Shown here: piece by piece, positions 1 through 8,208 of the stretch
Numbering within the stretch: position 1 is the stretch's first letter
Layout of the letters: each line of letters opens with the position of its first letter
Source: Marinimicrobium agarilyticum DSM 16975
GTDB lineage: Bacteria; Pseudomonadota; Gammaproteobacteria; Pseudomonadales; Cellvibrionaceae
Direction of reading: 5' to 3'
Assembly (NCBI RefSeq): GCF_000423345.1
Contig: NZ_AUHU01000012.1
Location: 82,699 to 146,698 of the forward strand
Length of the DNA: 64,000 nucleotides
Made by a program: the position numbers and the translations under genes
The notes under the pieces: model-generated
Databases searched by the model: none
Told to the model about the DNA's origin: nothing
Seen by the model: the letters and a program-made list of their open reading frames with translations, nothing else

Positions 1-2
1 AG

Positions 3-812
3 AGCGTCAACCCGACGCTGGTGTACGGCGAGATTTCCGGTTACGGGGCAGACGGACCCTGGCGTCACAAGCCCGGTCAGGACCTTCTGGTTCAGGCGTT
101 GTCCGGGTTGACTCAGCTCAGCGGTGCGGAGAGTGACGGCCCGGTGCCCATGGGCCTGGCCGTTGCCGATTACCTGGCTGGCTCGCAATTGGTGCAAGGC
201 GTTCTGGCAGCGCTGGTCAGTGGAGAAGGGACGCGTGTTGAGGTCAGTATGCTCGAAGCGATATTGGACTTTCAGTTCGAGCCGCTGACGTTGTTTTATC
301 AGGATGGTGAACCGGTCAGTCGTGGCGAACAGAACCCCGCCCACTCACTGGTCGCGGCCCCCTATGGACTCTACCAAACGCAAAACGGTTATTTGGCACT
401 GGCCATGGGCTCCATTACCGCATTGGCGGAACTGTTGGCGTGCGAGCCGCTAAAAGCGTACGACGATCCGAGCCGTTGGTTTGAGCTGCGGGACCCCATC
501 AAAAAAGTATTGGCCAAGCACCTGAACACTCAAACTACCGAACACTGGCTGGGCATATTGGAGCCAGCGGACATTTGGTGCGCACCGGTGTTGAACTGGC
601 GCGAGTTGGTTGAGCATGACGGCTTTAAGGCGTTATCCATGCTGCAAAGCGTGACCAATAGCCGCGGCTTTGAGTATCAAACCACCCGTTGCCCCATCCG
701 CTTTAACAATGAGCGGCTCACAGCCCATTGCGCCGCGCCACTGTTGGGAGAGCACAGTGACGCCATAAAATATGAGTTTGCCAACGAGGTTCCCCATGGT
801 TCCCACAACTGA
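3..812 (+). CDS. CaiB/BaiF-type CoA transferase, C-terminal part (5' end outside window)
   Basis: The reading frame is open from the first bases of the window, so the true start lies upstream. About 269 C-terminal residues are present. The segment YGEISGYGADGPW followed by GQDLLVQALSGL is the family III CoA-transferase signature, in which a CoA group is moved between carboxylic acids. The catalytic aspartate of this family normally lies further upstream and cannot be checked here. The gene overlaps the next one by 17 bases, which implies co-translation with the enoyl-CoA hydratase. The acyl substrate cannot be read from the sequence. Family assignment is firm; specificity is unknown. Confidence 0.85.
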   Translation, partial: SVNPTLVYGEISGYGADGPWRHKPGQDLLVQALSGLTQLSGAESDGPVPMGLAVADYLAGSQLVQGVLAALVSGEGTRVEVSMLEAILDFQFEPLTLFYQDGEPVSRGEQNPAHSLVAAPYGLYQTQNGYLALAMGSITALAELLACEPLKAYDDPSRWFELRDPIKKVLAKHLNTQTTEHWLGILEPADIWCAPVLNWRELVEHDGFKALSMLQSVTNSRGFEYQTTRCPIRFNNERLTAHCAAPLLGEHSDAIKYEFANEVPHGSHN

Positions 813-1632
813 TACCAGTGACGCGGCCACAAAAAGTGGCACATCAACAACGGCTGACTCTGTCGTTAGCGTCAGCCTGGCACAGGGTGTTGCGCAAATT
901 ACGCTGAACCGTCCTCCCGCGAACGCCTATAACCTCTCGGTCCAGCAGGCCCTTTATGAAGCGGTGGCGGACGTGGACCAGCGCTCCGATGTTCTGGTGG
1001 CCGTATTGCGTAGCGCCAGTGATCGGTTTTTCTGTGCGGGTGCGGACATCAAGGAGTTCCAGAGTAATTCCGTGGCGGACAATCAGGCCATGGTCGAACA
1101 AGCGCGTCGAACGCTGGGCGCCATGGAGCGCAGTGGCGTGCTCTTTATCGCTCAAATCGGCGGCCACGCCCTTGGCGGTGGTCTGGAGCTCGCGATGGCG
1201 TGTGATGTTCGGTTTGCCGCGCGTGGTTCGTACCGTTTGGGGCTGACGGAAATCAAGCTTGGGCTGATTCCCGGTAATGGCGGCACTCAGCGCCTGACCC
1301 GTCTGGTGGGAATGCCCCGCGCGCTGGAACTGTTGGCATCGGGCGATCCGTTTGGGGTGGAAGAGGCGGCCCGCTGGGGACTGATCAACCGCCTGTGCGA
1401 AGCCGACGCGCTTGAGTCGGAAACGATGGCGTATGCCAAGCAGGTAGCGGCCGGCCCAGCGCTGGCGTTGGCGGCGAGCAAGCGGGCCGTTCGGGACGGC
1501 GGTGAACTGCCGTTGGCCGAGGGGCTGGCAAGGGAGCAGGCACTGGCGGACGGCTTATATGACACCCGGGACGCCAAGGAGGGTTTTCAGGCCTTCCTGG
1601 AAAAGCGGCCACCCCAATTCACCGGTCGCTAA
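796..1632 (+). CDS. enoyl-CoA hydratase/isomerase (crotonase) family protein
   Basis: This is a 278-residue crotonase-fold enzyme acting on an acyl-CoA thioester in the cytoplasm. The oxyanion-hole motif AGADIKEF and the segment GGHALGGGLELAMACD are present. The two glutamates of true hydratases appear in GGLELA and in LTEIKLGLIPGNGGTQ, so hydratase activity is plausible. An in-frame ATG at 772 would add eight residues. The ATG at 796 is preferred because GAGG at 786-789 sits six bases before it. The first 30 or so residues are Thr/Ser/Ala-rich and look like a non-conserved extension. It is coupled to the preceding CoA transferase, suggesting a short acyl-CoA pathway. Confidence 0.85.
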   Translation: MVPTTDTSDAATKSGTSTTADSVVSVSLAQGVAQITLNRPPANAYNLSVQQALYEAVADVDQRSDVLVAVLRSASDRFFCAGADIKEFQSNSVADNQAMVEQARRTLGAMERSGVLFIAQIGGHALGGGLELAMACDVRFAARGSYRLGLTEIKLGLIPGNGGTQRLTRLVGMPRALELLASGDPFGVEEAARWGLINRLCEADALESETMAYAKQVAAGPALALAASKRAVRDGGELPLAEGLAREQALADGLYDTRDAKEGFQAFLEKRPPQFTGR

Positions 1633-1731
1633 GCCCTCGGGATTTAGGGGCTATCTGAAAGACATTGTTTGAAAAAACATACTTCAATAATTGTATTCCA
1701 ATAACAAGCGGCGTGAACGAGGAGCAGAATC

Positions 1732-3183
1732 ATGACTACGTCCCTGCAACACTACCCGTGTTATATCGATGGCCAGTGGGTGGACGCCTCCAATGGCGCC
1801 ACCTTCACCGTAGAAAACCCGGCGACCGAAGAGGTTTGGGCAACCATCCCCGACTGCACGGTGGAAGACGCCGACCGCGCTCTGAAAAGTGCGCAAAAGG
1901 CTCAGTTGGACTGGCAGGCGCTTCCCGCGATTGAGCGCGGCCGGCATTTGCTGGCAATCGTGGAAGGCTTGAAGGCACGACGGGAAGAGTTTGTTCGCCT
2001 GTTGGTGCTGGAGCAGGGCAAAACCACACCGGAAGCGCAGGGGGAGTTCGACGATACGCTGAATTACCTGACGTACTCGGCGGAAGCCGCCCGGCGCATT
2101 GAAGGCAACATTTACCCTTCGGACAACCCCAACGAACAGATCTGGATTCAAAAAGTGCCTTATGGGGTAACGTTGGGTCTGTGCGCCTACAACTTCCCGT
2201 TGGCGTTGATCGGGCGGAAAGTCGGACCAGCGCTGGTAACGGGCAACACCATGGTGCTCAAGCCCCACGAGGCGACGCCGGTAACCGCCTCTCTGTTCTG
2301 CCAGGTGGCGCACGAGGCAGGTTTGCCGCCGGGTGTACTGAACCTGGTGAGCGGTACGGGCATTACCCTTAGCTCCCACCTGGTCTCCAGCCCGATGACT
2401 CGTCTGGTTTCCTTGACTGGCAGTACGCGTGCAGGGCAGGCGATTTACAAGGCCTCGTCCGAAAATGTCTCTGGCCTGGTGCTAGAGCTGGGAGGCAAGG
2501 CGTCGTTTGTGGTACTTGAAGACGCCGACCTGGAGAAAGCAGCCGATGCCGCGGTGATCTCTCGCTTTGCCAACTGTGGCCAGGTGTGTATCTGTAACGA
2601 GCTGGTTCTGGTGCAGGAGTCCATCGCCGACAAGTTCGAAGCCATGGTGCTGGAGCGCGTCAAAAAGATTCGCTACGGCCAGCCGGACTCGGAGGTGGAT
2701 ATGGGGCCAAGCGTGACCGGTGCGAGCATCGAACGGGTGAACGGCCTGGTTCAGGAAAGCATCAAAAAAGGCGCGCAGGTCGCCACCGGTGCAAAGCGTC
2801 CTGAGGGCTCCGAATTTGAAAAAGGCCACTGGTATGAACCCACGGTACTGACTCAGGTGACGGCTGATATGCCGGTGGCAACGGACGAGATTTTCGGGCC
2901 TGTGCTGCCCATTATCCGGGTCAAGGATTACGAGGAAGCGCTGGCCATTACCAATGACCGGGAGGATGGTCTGTCGTCCTATATCTTCACCAAAGACATC
3001 AAGAAAATCATGCATGCCGTCCATCATATGCAAGTGGGTACGGTCTTCGTGAATCAGCCGATTTCCGGGTATATCCAGGGTTATCACTCCGGCCACAAGC
3101 GCAGCGGCGTTGGCGGCGAGGACGGCGTTTACGGCATTGAAAACTATCTGCAAAAACGTGCCGTCTATTTTAATTACGAATAA
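1732..3183 (+). CDS. NAD(P)-dependent aldehyde dehydrogenase, AldA (lactaldehyde dehydrogenase)-like
   Basis: This 483-residue protein covers the full aldehyde dehydrogenase family. Asn154 in CAYNFP, Lys177 in LKPHE, Glu252 in LELGGK and the nucleophile Cys286 in NCGQVCICNE are all present. The C-terminal stretch around SGVGGEDGVYGIENYLQ closely resembles E. coli AldA as I recall it, which oxidises lactaldehyde from deoxysugars. Beside an agar locus, the 3,6-anhydro-L-galactose dehydrogenases of the same superfamily are an equally reasonable comparison. The gene follows the crotonase gene after about 100 bases and precedes the GH2 gene by 24 bases, so the four genes are probably one operon. 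The actual aldehyde is inferred, not shown. Confidence 0.88.
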   Translation: MTTSLQHYPCYIDGQWVDASNGATFTVENPATEEVWATIPDCTVEDADRALKSAQKAQLDWQALPAIERGRHLLAIVEGLKARREEFVRLLVLEQGKTTPEAQGEFDDTLNYLTYSAEAARRIEGNIYPSDNPNEQIWIQKVPYGVTLGLCAYNFPLALIGRKVGPALVTGNTMVLKPHEATPVTASLFCQVAHEAGLPPGVLNLVSGTGITLSSHLVSSPMTRLVSLTGSTRAGQAIYKASSENVSGLVLELGGKASFVVLEDADLEKAADAAVISRFANCGQVCICNELVLVQESIADKFEAMVLERVKKIRYGQPDSEVDMGPSVTGASIERVNGLVQESIKKGAQVATGAKRPEGSEFEKGHWYEPTVLTQVTADMPVATDEIFGPVLPIIRVKDYEEALAITNDREDGLSSYIFTKDIKKIMHAVHHMQVGTVFVNQPISGYIQGYHSGHKRSGVGGEDGVYGIENYLQKRAVYFNYE

Positions 3184-3207
3184 TACGTTCAGTAAGGGGT
3201 TGTATTA

Positions 3208-5574
3208 ATGTCTAGAATCAATTTGGACCTCAGCGGCCACCGCTGGCAAATGGAAAAAATGCGCCCGGGGCAGGGTATCCGGGAGGAGCTGCATCTGTTG
3301 CCCGCCGAATACCAGGGGACCACGTTCAGCTGGAATTTCGCCACCGTGCCCGGCGACGTCTACACCGATCTGTACCGCACCGGCGAGCTGGAAGACCCGT
3401 ACTTTGGCCGCAATATGCACAAAGCCAAATGGGCTCAGGAATACGAGTGGTGGTACAGCCACCGATTCGCGGTGCCGGAATCCATGAAGGGGAAAGTCAT
3501 TCGGCTGCTTTTTGAGGGTGTGGATTACAGCTGTGATGTCTGGCTGAACGGTCACCACCTGGGGCGCCACGAGGGCATGTTCTCCGGGTTTGAGTTCGAC
3601 ATCACCGAGTTCATCAATTTTGATGACTGGCGTGACGGCTCGAACATGCTGATGATCAAGCTGGACCCGCCGCCCAAGAATTATCGCCTGTGTGGTGGCA
3701 AGAAAGTCAACTTCTCCGGGGACTACTTTACCGGCCTGGTGCCCTTTGGCATCTGGCGACCAATCCGTATCGAAGCGACTGACGCCGTGCGCATCAACAA
3801 CGTTCGCGCTGATGTCAGCCTGCCGCAACCCGGCGAGGCGGCGGTGGATGTTCTGGTGGATGTGTGGAACCACGGAGACAAGCCGGTGACCGCGGATCTG
3901 GAATTCGCGCTGTCCGGGCGTAACTGTGAGGCGACTCCCGTCGGTGAAACGAAAAGCGTTCGGTTGGAGCCCGGTTTAAACACCCTTGAACAACGTCTGA
4001 CCGCGACAGATCCAAAACTGTGGTGGCCCTGGGATATGGGAGACCAGAACCTCTACAACCTGGACGTCAGTGTCGAGAAAGAGGGCGGTGGTAGTGACCA
4101 GCAGCAAGAAGTGATCGGGCTGCGGGAAATTCGCATGGAGATGAATCCGGGTTTCACCCCGGAGGAAACCGAGTACCCCTGGACGTTTGTGGTCAACGGC
4201 AAACGGCACTTCCTTCGCTCGGCGTGCTGGGGTGGCCAGCCCTCGCTGCTCTATGGGCGCAATAACCTGAAGAAGTACGAGGATCGGGTGGCCATGGTCA
4301 AGGAGGCCAACATCAACAACTTGCGGATTTTCGGATGGCACCCGCCGGAGATTCCGGATTTCTACCGGTTGTGTGATGAGTTGGGTATTACCGTCTGGAC
4401 CAACTTTACTCTGGCGACCCAGGCTTACTCGAAAGAAGACGCCTTTGTGAAGGATGTACTGCACGAGTGCCGGGCCATTGTTCGAGAGCGTCGCAATCAC
4501 CCCTCCCAAATTTTCTGGATGGGCGGTGAAGAGGTATTCTTCTCAGGCGCCCACGAAGAGAGCGGCAACCGCTATCTGATGGATGTGATCGGGGACGAGG
4601 TAAAAAGCTGCACCAATGTTCCCTATGGCTTGGCATCGCCGCTCAGTTCGGAGTCGGCGGTCAATATGGGCTTTAAGCCCAAAGAGTCCATTCACGCCAA
4701 CGAGCACTACTATCAGGGTGGTGCGGAGTTTATGGAAGAGTATTACCCGGAGTTGGACTGCGCGATCGTGCCAGAGCTGACCGCCGCCTCAGCGCCCTCT
4801 GTGGAGAGCTTGAAAAAGTTTATTCCTGAAGACGAACTGTGGCCAATGGGAGTGAGCTGGGCCTATCACTGGGCGGATATAGATGTTCTGAAAAACCTCA
4901 ACTTCGAAGTCTTTGACGATTATCGAACCGGCTCGCTGGAAGAGTTTGTGGAAGCCACACAGATCGCCCAGGGGACCGTGATCCAGTTCGCGCTGGAAAC
5001 CTATCGTCGCCGCAAGCCCAAGATGAGCGGTGTGGCCATTTGCCACTTTATGACGCACTGGCCGGACATCAAATGGGGCGTCATCGATTACTATGGTGAG
5101 AAAAAGCGGTCGTTTGACTATCTCAAACGCACCTATCAGCCGTTGTTGCCCAGCCTGCAGTTTGACCGCCGGCGCTGGCAGGCCGGTGAAGCCTTTAACG
5201 CCCAAATCTGGGTGGTGAATGACTACCAGTACGAACATGAAGCGCTGACGCTGGAGTGGACGCTTCGCTACCAGGACAGGGAAACCGGTGTGGCCGGCCA
5301 CAAGGTCATCGACGTTGCCGAAGATAGCTCTTCCCATTATGCGGACATAAAGTGGTCGCTTCCCAGCAATGCGCAAGGGCAGTTCACGGTATCGTTGGTG
5401 CTTAAAAACGCCTCGGGAGAGGTGGTGGCAGACAACGACTACGTGCTGTTGGTGGGAGACCAGAAGGCGGCGAAGGCGCAGAGCCTGGCCTATCTGGCGG
5501 AAGCACAAGAACGCCTGGACCAGTTCGGACACAACGTCTATCGGTACTGGCCGGACCGTTGGCAGGTGGAATAA
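3208..5574 (+). CDS. glycoside hydrolase family 2 protein (beta-galactosidase/beta-mannosidase-like)
   Basis: This 788-residue enzyme has no signal peptide and should act in the cytoplasm on imported oligosaccharides. The order is an N-terminal jelly roll (about 35-190, with VDYSCDVWLNGHHLGRHEG), an Ig-like domain (about 195-310) and a TIM barrel (from about 320). The likely acid/base is Glu442 in WMGGEE, and the likely nucleophile is Glu523 in VPELTAAS. In most GH2 enzymes the acid/base follows Asn; here residue 441 is Glu, which is unusual. A C-terminal beta-domain follows. Position after an aldehyde dehydrogenase suggests both work on monomers or dimers released from the galactan. The exact sugar specificity is unknown. 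Confidence 0.82.
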   Translation: MSRINLDLSGHRWQMEKMRPGQGIREELHLLPAEYQGTTFSWNFATVPGDVYTDLYRTGELEDPYFGRNMHKAKWAQEYEWWYSHRFAVPESMKGKVIRLLFEGVDYSCDVWLNGHHLGRHEGMFSGFEFDITEFINFDDWRDGSNMLMIKLDPPPKNYRLCGGKKVNFSGDYFTGLVPFGIWRPIRIEATDAVRINNVRADVSLPQPGEAAVDVLVDVWNHGDKPVTADLEFALSGRNCEATPVGETKSVRLEPGLNTLEQRLTATDPKLWWPWDMGDQNLYNLDVSVEKEGGGSDQQQEVIGLREIRMEMNPGFTPEETEYPWTFVVNGKRHFLRSACWGGQPSLLYGRNNLKKYEDRVAMVKEANINNLRIFGWHPPEIPDFYRLCDELGITVWTNFTLATQAYSKEDAFVKDVLHECRAIVRERRNHPSQIFWMGGEEVFFSGAHEESGNRYLMDVIGDEVKSCTNVPYGLASPLSSESAVNMGFKPKESIHANEHYYQGGAEFMEEYYPELDCAIVPELTAASAPSVESLKKFIPEDELWPMGVSWAYHWADIDVLKNLNFEVFDDYRTGSLEEFVEATQIAQGTVIQFALETYRRRKPKMSGVAICHFMTHWPDIKWGVIDYYGEKKRSFDYLKRTYQPLLPSLQFDRRRWQAGEAFNAQIWVVNDYQYEHEALTLEWTLRYQDRETGVAGHKVIDVAEDSSSHYADIKWSLPSNAQGQFTVSLVLKNASGEVVADNDYVLLVGDQKAAKAQSLAYLAEAQERLDQFGHNVYRYWPDRWQVE

Positions 5575-5594
5575 GCAAATGCCTTGAGGTGTGC

Positions 5595-5621
5595 ACCGGG
5601 CTTACCAGGCCCGGTTTTTTT
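5595..5621 (+). terminator. Rho-independent terminator closing the GH2 operon
   Basis: An eight-base stem (ACCGGGCT with GGCCCGGT, one G-T pair) encloses a five-base loop and is followed by seven T residues, 21 bases after the GH2 stop codon. Confidence 0.9.
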
Positions 5622-5663
5622 GAATCAAAAAATCGAATGACTACTGACCGGAGAAACTACGCT

Positions 5664-6038
5664 ATGAGATCGCATATTTCCATGTTGGCTCGAAATGGCG
5701 CGGGTGTTTTGGTTCGAGCAAACACTGAGAAGGCCCAGCCACTCGAACACAAAGGCTGGAAACTGCTGACCACCAGTGACGCCGGCCTTGGGCTGGTATT
5801 TCTGGAAGCCGAACCCGGCGCGGACGAGTTTCCCATTCACTCCTCAGAGGACGCCTGGGTAGGAATGGTGGTTCGGGGAACGGGAACGCTGTTTGCTGGG
5901 GATCGCAATGAGGTGATCGTGGACGGTATGGACTATCGCGAAGGGGATTTTATTACCTTTGAGCCCAATACCCCTCACGCTTGGCGCAATAATGGGTCGG
6001 ACGTGTGCCAGATACTCTTGGCGCGACGGGATGCCTAG
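5664..6038 (+). CDS. small single-domain cupin protein
   Basis: This 124-residue protein is one cupin barrel. GDFITFEPNTPHAWRNNG is the second cupin motif with its conserved His; the first motif is degenerate (EFPIHSSEDAWVGMVVRGTG). Cupins of this size often bind a metal and a small sugar or acid. The start at 5664 is chosen because GGAGA at 5650-5654 precedes it at nine bases, whereas upstream in-frame starts fall inside or next to the GH2 terminator. It lies between two terminators and so is probably transcribed alone. It could be a sugar isomerase-like or a sensory cupin; function is not resolved. Confidence 0.8.
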   Translation: MRSHISMLARNGAGVLVRANTEKAQPLEHKGWKLLTTSDAGLGLVFLEAEPGADEFPIHSSEDAWVGMVVRGTGTLFAGDRNEVIVDGMDYREGDFITFEPNTPHAWRNNGSDVCQILLARRDA

Positions 6039-6060
6039 TATAAAACGTTGAGAAGTGGGT

Positions 6061-6087
6061 AAAAAAAAGGGCACGCAAAGCGTGCCC
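6061..6087 (-). terminator. terminator for the - strand receptor/lipoprotein unit
   Basis: GGGCACGC and GCGTGCCC form a perfect eight-base stem with a three-base loop. On the - strand it is followed by eight T residues, 22 bases past the stop codon of the lipoprotein gene. Confidence 0.9.
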
Positions 6088-6109
6088 ATACAAGGAGGAG
6101 ATCAAGGAG

Positions 6110-8140
6110 CTAGGGTACCTCTACCAACTTCACGTTATCGATCACAAACTCCCCGTTTGGATTCCACAGGTTGGGGTTGAAAGTGATCATGACGCTCCGG
6201 GATGCCCAGTCATTGACGTCAGTGAAAGCGTCTACATCAATGTAGTGCTCGAACTTGGCCAGCTCTCCTTCTGTTTGGAAGAAGAAGTTTCTGGAGCGGG
6301 GTTGAACCTCTGTGGTCAAGTCGGTGCCTACTGGGGAGGTGACCCCGTCGGTGGCGTCAAAGATTGCTAAACTCATGGGACTGTTTCCCGTGCCGCCTGG
6401 CGTGAGTACCCGTACGTCCATACTGAGTAGGTACTTCTTACCATTTTCGACGGTACCCGCCGGCAGAGTCAGCTGTGCATTATTCCAATTCGTAATGTAG
6501 AGACTGTAGGCCCCACTGATGACTTCGTCGGGGTTTTCGGTAATGCTGGCGTTTTCAGAGTCGCCGACTACCCAATCACCCATTGTGCCGCCTTCGAACC
6601 CCACGTTGTATTCTCCAGACTGCGCTACGTGGTTGTTGCCGGCGTCAGTGGAGTAGCGCATTGCGACTACGTCATCCAGATTCATATTTGCCATTGTGTA
6701 CTGAACTTCACGGCTGCTGGATGATTCGGGACCTGCCATCAACGACGCCACATGGAAGGCATGTTTCGTCCACGCTTCACTGTCCGATGGGTGAATCCCG
6801 AAGCGGCGGGAAAAGTCTTCGGTCTCGTTTGCGCCAACGATGTTTACGGAGTAAGCGCCCCAACCGCCAATGCGTTCTACTTGGCGGACCAGATAACCAG
6901 CGTTGGGTTCTACATCGAAGCTATTGCTCAGTTTCGGCTCGCCGGTAGATACGAGCTGGAAGCTTCCGTCCCAGGCGTCACCTGCGGTTTCTACGGACAA
7001 AACGGAGGTGTCGTCGGCAGACCAGCTAGAGAGGTCTCCGCTTTCGAAACTGCCGTTAGCGATAAGGTTCTCCGGGGCTTCACGAGTGACCTCCACAGAG
7101 AAAGTACTGCTGATCTCGAAACCGCCTTCACCGTCATTTACATCAAAGCTGTATTCGTAGGTCTCGGTCGCTCCGACGGTATCGATGTGGGTGGCAAAGT
7201 CCACCGGATCAATGACCAGTTGAGTACCGCTGGATTTGTCAAATGAAAGCTCAGGCCCGCCATTTGTGGGGGTAATGGTGTCCCACTCGATAGTCAGCGG
7301 ATCACCGTTGCGATCGACGATGTATTCTGGGTCATTGAGCTCTACATAGACAATGGAGTCATTGGTAGTGAATGATCCTGAATAGGTGCCATTCACTAAG
7401 GGAGCTTCTGGCTCATCAACGACAGCACTGATGGTTATCGCCGCTGTACGCTCGACGGAGTGGTTCCCGTCCTCCACATTGTAGGTGAATCTCAGAGTAA
7501 GGAACTCCCCAACGCCAATATCGCTGGTAAATGCCGGAATATCGATGGTGAGTTCTGAGCCAGATACGGAGTAGTCGTCCACCGGGTTTTCCGATGACGC
7601 GGTGAAACCGCTTATGGACAGCTCGTCGCCGTCGGCATCCGTGGCACCTTGCAGAAGGTCGATTGTAACCGCATCGTCAGATGCGTCATAGGACGCCTTT
7701 AGCTGACCGAACTCAGGCGCAAAGTCTTCCCCTTCGATACGAATGGTAGCGGTCCGTTGAGTACTGTTTTGGCCATCTGAAATATCGTACGTGTAGACCA
7801 TCTCGTAGGTGTCGCCGGTACCGATCATCGGGGCGATCGCTGAGGGATCAACGCTGATACGTACTTCCTGAGAAGCGTCAAAGCCAGTTTCATCATCTTT
7901 ACTGGCGGTCAGATTCTTAACGCGGAGAATGTCCGCATCAGGATCTACGGCGTCCTGAAGGAGGTCGATGACCTGTGCGTCGTCAGATTCATGTAAATTT
8001 ACGGTGATGTCGCCGCTGTGAGTGGGGGCGGCGGCGCCGATTGGCTTTCCGGATTCGTCACCGTCATCGCTACCGCAACCGGTCAGTGACGCTGCGATAA
8101 TGGCTGTTAACAGTGCATGTCGTTTTTGAAACATTTTCAT
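6110..8140 (-). CDS. outer membrane lipoprotein with tandem Ig/cadherin-like domains and two C-terminal carbohydrate-binding-like domains
   Basis: The protein is about 676 residues. A lipobox SLTGC places the lipidated Cys at residue 22, and Gly at +2 is compatible with outer membrane sorting. Three repeated units of about 100 residues follow, marked by VIDLLQDAVDPDAD and VTIDLLQGATDADGD, with the look of cadherin-like Ig folds. From about residue 360, NGSFESGDLSSWS opens a CBM4/9-like jelly roll, and a second related unit fills the last 170 residues. No catalytic motif is seen. It lies 68 bases after the receptor gene in the same direction and shares its terminator. The likely role is capturing glycans at the cell surface for that receptor. 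The start at 8140 is preferred over GTG at 8152, though neither has a strong ribosome site. Confidence 0.72.
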   Translation of the reverse strand: MKMFQKRHALLTAIIAASLTGCGSDDGDESGKPIGAAAPTHSGDITVNLHESDDAQVIDLLQDAVDPDADILRVKNLTASKDDETGFDASQEVRISVDPSAIAPMIGTGDTYEMVYTYDISDGQNSTQRTATIRIEGEDFAPEFGQLKASYDASDDAVTIDLLQGATDADGDELSISGFTASSENPVDDYSVSGSELTIDIPAFTSDIGVGEFLTLRFTYNVEDGNHSVERTAAITISAVVDEPEAPLVNGTYSGSFTTNDSIVYVELNDPEYIVDRNGDPLTIEWDTITPTNGGPELSFDKSSGTQLVIDPVDFATHIDTVGATETYEYSFDVNDGEGGFEISSTFSVEVTREAPENLIANGSFESGDLSSWSADDTSVLSVETAGDAWDGSFQLVSTGEPKLSNSFDVEPNAGYLVRQVERIGGWGAYSVNIVGANETEDFSRRFGIHPSDSEAWTKHAFHVASLMAGPESSSSREVQYTMANMNLDDVVAMRYSTDAGNNHVAQSGEYNVGFEGGTMGDWVVGDSENASITENPDEVISGAYSLYITNWNNAQLTLPAGTVENGKKYLLSMDVRVLTPGGTGNSPMSLAIFDATDGVTSPVGTDLTTEVQPRSRNFFFQTEGELAKFEHYIDVDAFTDVNDWASRSVMITFNPNLWNPNGEFVIDNVKLVEVP

Positions 8141-8208
8141 AAATTTCACCACTTATTGTATCGAGAAGGGTGTAGGCCTCTCGGGCCCACACCGGCTCTG
8201 TTTATTGG

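Noticed and set aside
1690..1702. ATTGTATTCCAAT upstream of the AldA-like gene as a further copy of the locus operator
   Set aside because: Its centre is five bases and its right half is CCAAT, so spacing and half-site both differ from the ATTGTNNACAAT motif.
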